This document shows, in pieces, positions 5,407 through 6,641 of a stretch of DNA of 6,641 bases; position 1 is the first letter of the stretch, and each line of letters begins with the position of its first letter. A program made the translations under genes and the position numbers. The notes below the pieces were generated by a model, which did not search any database, was not told the origin of the DNA, and saw nothing but the letters and a program-made list of their open reading frames with translations. Source of the stretch: Fidelibacterota bacterium (GTDB lineage: Bacteria > Fidelibacterota > Marinisomatia > Marinisomatales > S15-B10). Where the stretch lies: the NCBI GenBank assembly GCA_002691365.1, contig NZHL01000011.1, forward strand, positions 78,538-85,178, read 5' to 3'.

Positions 5407-6641
5407 ATGAAAAATAAGCACTTGAATGAAAGTTGGAATTTTGATAACACTTATGTTGACTTACCTAATTCTTTATTTTACTCATGTAAACCTATTTCAG
5501 TTAAGAATCCTCAATTAGTATGTTTTAATAATTCACTTGCAAAGTCGCTTGATTTGGATTTTTTGATTGGAGATTCAAAAACAAAGGAATTTTTATCTGG
5601 AAATTTAATACCTGAGAGTGCTCAACCTATTGCTCAGGCATATGCAGGACATCAATTTGGTCATTTTACAAACCTTGGAGATGGAAGAGCAGTTGTTTTA
5701 GGTGAACATTTAAATAAAAAAAATCAAAGATTTGATATCCAATTAAAGGGTTCAGGAAGAACACCATTCTCTAGAAATGGTGATGGAAGAGCAACTTTAA
5801 GTTCTATGTTAAGAGAGTTTTTATTTAGCGAAGCAATGTATCATTTGGGAATTTCTACAACAAGAAGTTTGGGTGTTGTTTCTACTGGAGAACATGTTTT
5901 TAGAAATAAAATGGAAGATGGTGGTATTTTAACAAGGATTGCTTCAAGTCACGTAAGAATTGGAACTTTTGAATATATATCTAATTTTTGCGATTCTAAT
6001 GAAATGCAAACTCTAATATCTTATGTGGTAAATCGTCATTTTCCTGAATTATTAAAATCAGATAATTTTTCATTAGAATTATTAAAAATCGTACAAAAAA
6101 AACAAATTGATTTAATTGTAGATTGGACTCGAGTTGGTTTCATTCACGGAGTAATGAATACTGATAATATTAGTATCGTAGGAGAAACAATTGATTATGG
6201 ACCATGTGCATTTATGAATTCATACGATCGTTCAACTTGTTTTAGTTCAATTGATAGAAATGGAAGATATGCATTTGGTAATCAGCCTCAAATTGCATTA
6301 TGGAATTTATCTGTTCTTGCAAATTCATTATTACCATATATATCTTCTAGTAAAGATGAGTCTATAGCATTAGCCAAAAAAATACTTGATTCATTTCAAG
6401 ATACATTTAATGAAAAATGGTATGTAATGATGAAAAAAAAGTTAGGTTTATTTGATAATAGAGAAGAGTATTTAATTTTAATTGATGAGCTTGTCACTAT
6501 TATGGATGAATTGAATTTAGATTATTCTGATACATTTCATAATTTGGCTCAATTAACAAATAACACATCTTATTATAAAAATAAAAAATTCTTTAATTGG
6601 ATGAAAAAACTTTTAAATTTTAAAAAAAAAGAAAATAGATT
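5407..6641 (+). CDS. selO: SelO (YdiU/UPF0061) protein adenylyltransferase, 3' end outside window
   Basis: The frame is open from ATG 5407 to the window end, 411 codons. The family is usually about 480-500 residues, so roughly the last 70-90 are missing. An in-frame TAA at 5395-5397 leaves 5407 as the first ATG; no Shine-Dalgarno precedes it. SelO has a protein-kinase fold but binds ATP in a flipped orientation and transfers AMP to Ser, Thr or Tyr of target proteins; in E. coli it acts in oxidative-stress responses. Family motifs are all present: QPIAQAYAGHQFG (73-85), LGDGRA (90-95), QLKGSGRTPFSRNGDGRA (112-129), REF (136-138), HGVMNTDN (247-254), DYGP (263-266) and GRYAFGNQP (285-293). By alignment from memory to Pseudomonas syringae SelO (K113, E136, D252, N253, D262), the equivalents are K114, E137, D253, N254 and D263, all conserved. 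The C-terminus, where some homologues carry Cys or selenocysteine, is not visible. Confidence 0.96.
   Translation, partial: MKNKHLNESWNFDNTYVDLPNSLFYSCKPISVKNPQLVCFNNSLAKSLDLDFLIGDSKTKEFLSGNLIPESAQPIAQAYAGHQFGHFTNLGDGRAVVLGEHLNKKNQRFDIQLKGSGRTPFSRNGDGRATLSSMLREFLFSEAMYHLGISTTRSLGVVSTGEHVFRNKMEDGGILTRIASSHVRIGTFEYISNFCDSNEMQTLISYVVNRHFPELLKSDNFSLELLKIVQKKQIDLIVDWTRVGFIHGVMNTDNISIVGETIDYGPCAFMNSYDRSTCFSSIDRNGRYAFGNQPQIALWNLSVLANSLLPYISSSKDESIALAKKILDSFQDTFNEKWYVMMKKKLGLFDNREEYLILIDELVTIMDELNLDYSDTFHNLAQLTNNTSYYKNKKFFNWMKKLLNFKKKENR

Noticed and set aside
6622..6630. Run of nine A residues in selO as a programmed frameshift site
   Set aside because: The zero frame stays open and keeps encoding a plausible SelO C-terminal region to the window end; with no downstream sequence there is nothing to show a frameshift, and A runs are common at this composition.

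Overview
The window is very AT-rich (well under one third G+C by eye; third codon positions are mostly A or T). It holds six protein-coding genes packed almost end to end, two of them cut by the window edges. I see no rRNA, tRNA, CRISPR array, insertion sequence or phage gene. The gene content points to a Gram-negative bacterium of the FCB superphylum: a TonB-dependent receptor with an N-terminal carboxypeptidase-regulatory-like domain, a plant-type leucine-rich-repeat lipoprotein with a short Cys-containing C-terminal cap, and a secreted parallel beta-helix protein. The LRR architecture in particular recalls marine Marinimicrobia (SAR406). That placement is an inference from memory of protein style, not a search result. 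The standard code is used (TGG for Trp; TAA and TAG stops).

Layout. From 1 to 2113 there is a rightward cluster: the C-terminal part of the translational GTPase TypA/BipA, an exported beta-helix protein of unknown function, and a small YggT-family membrane protein. Gaps are 14 and 11 nt, and both downstream genes have a readable Shine-Dalgarno site, so they look like one transcript. At 2118-3026 a leftward gene encodes the LRR lipoprotein; its stop lies 4 nt from the YggT stop, tail to tail. A 102-bp, almost purely A/T divergent intergenic region (3027-3128) separates it from the rightward TonB-dependent receptor (3129-5375). This region contains a 15-bp-arm inverted repeat close to the receptor start. 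Thirty-one nt after the receptor comes selO (5407 to the window end, truncated), encoding the pseudokinase-fold protein adenylyltransferase SelO with its active-site residues intact.

How they fit together. Two core-type genes (typA, selO) and a widespread membrane-protein gene (yggT) are interleaved with three envelope or exported proteins that look lineage-specific. Nothing here forms a recognisable defence, biosynthetic or mobile system. The points most worth a second look are the palindromic divergent control region, the LRR lipoprotein with its atypical lipobox and acidic tail, and the close coupling of an outer-membrane receptor with selO.
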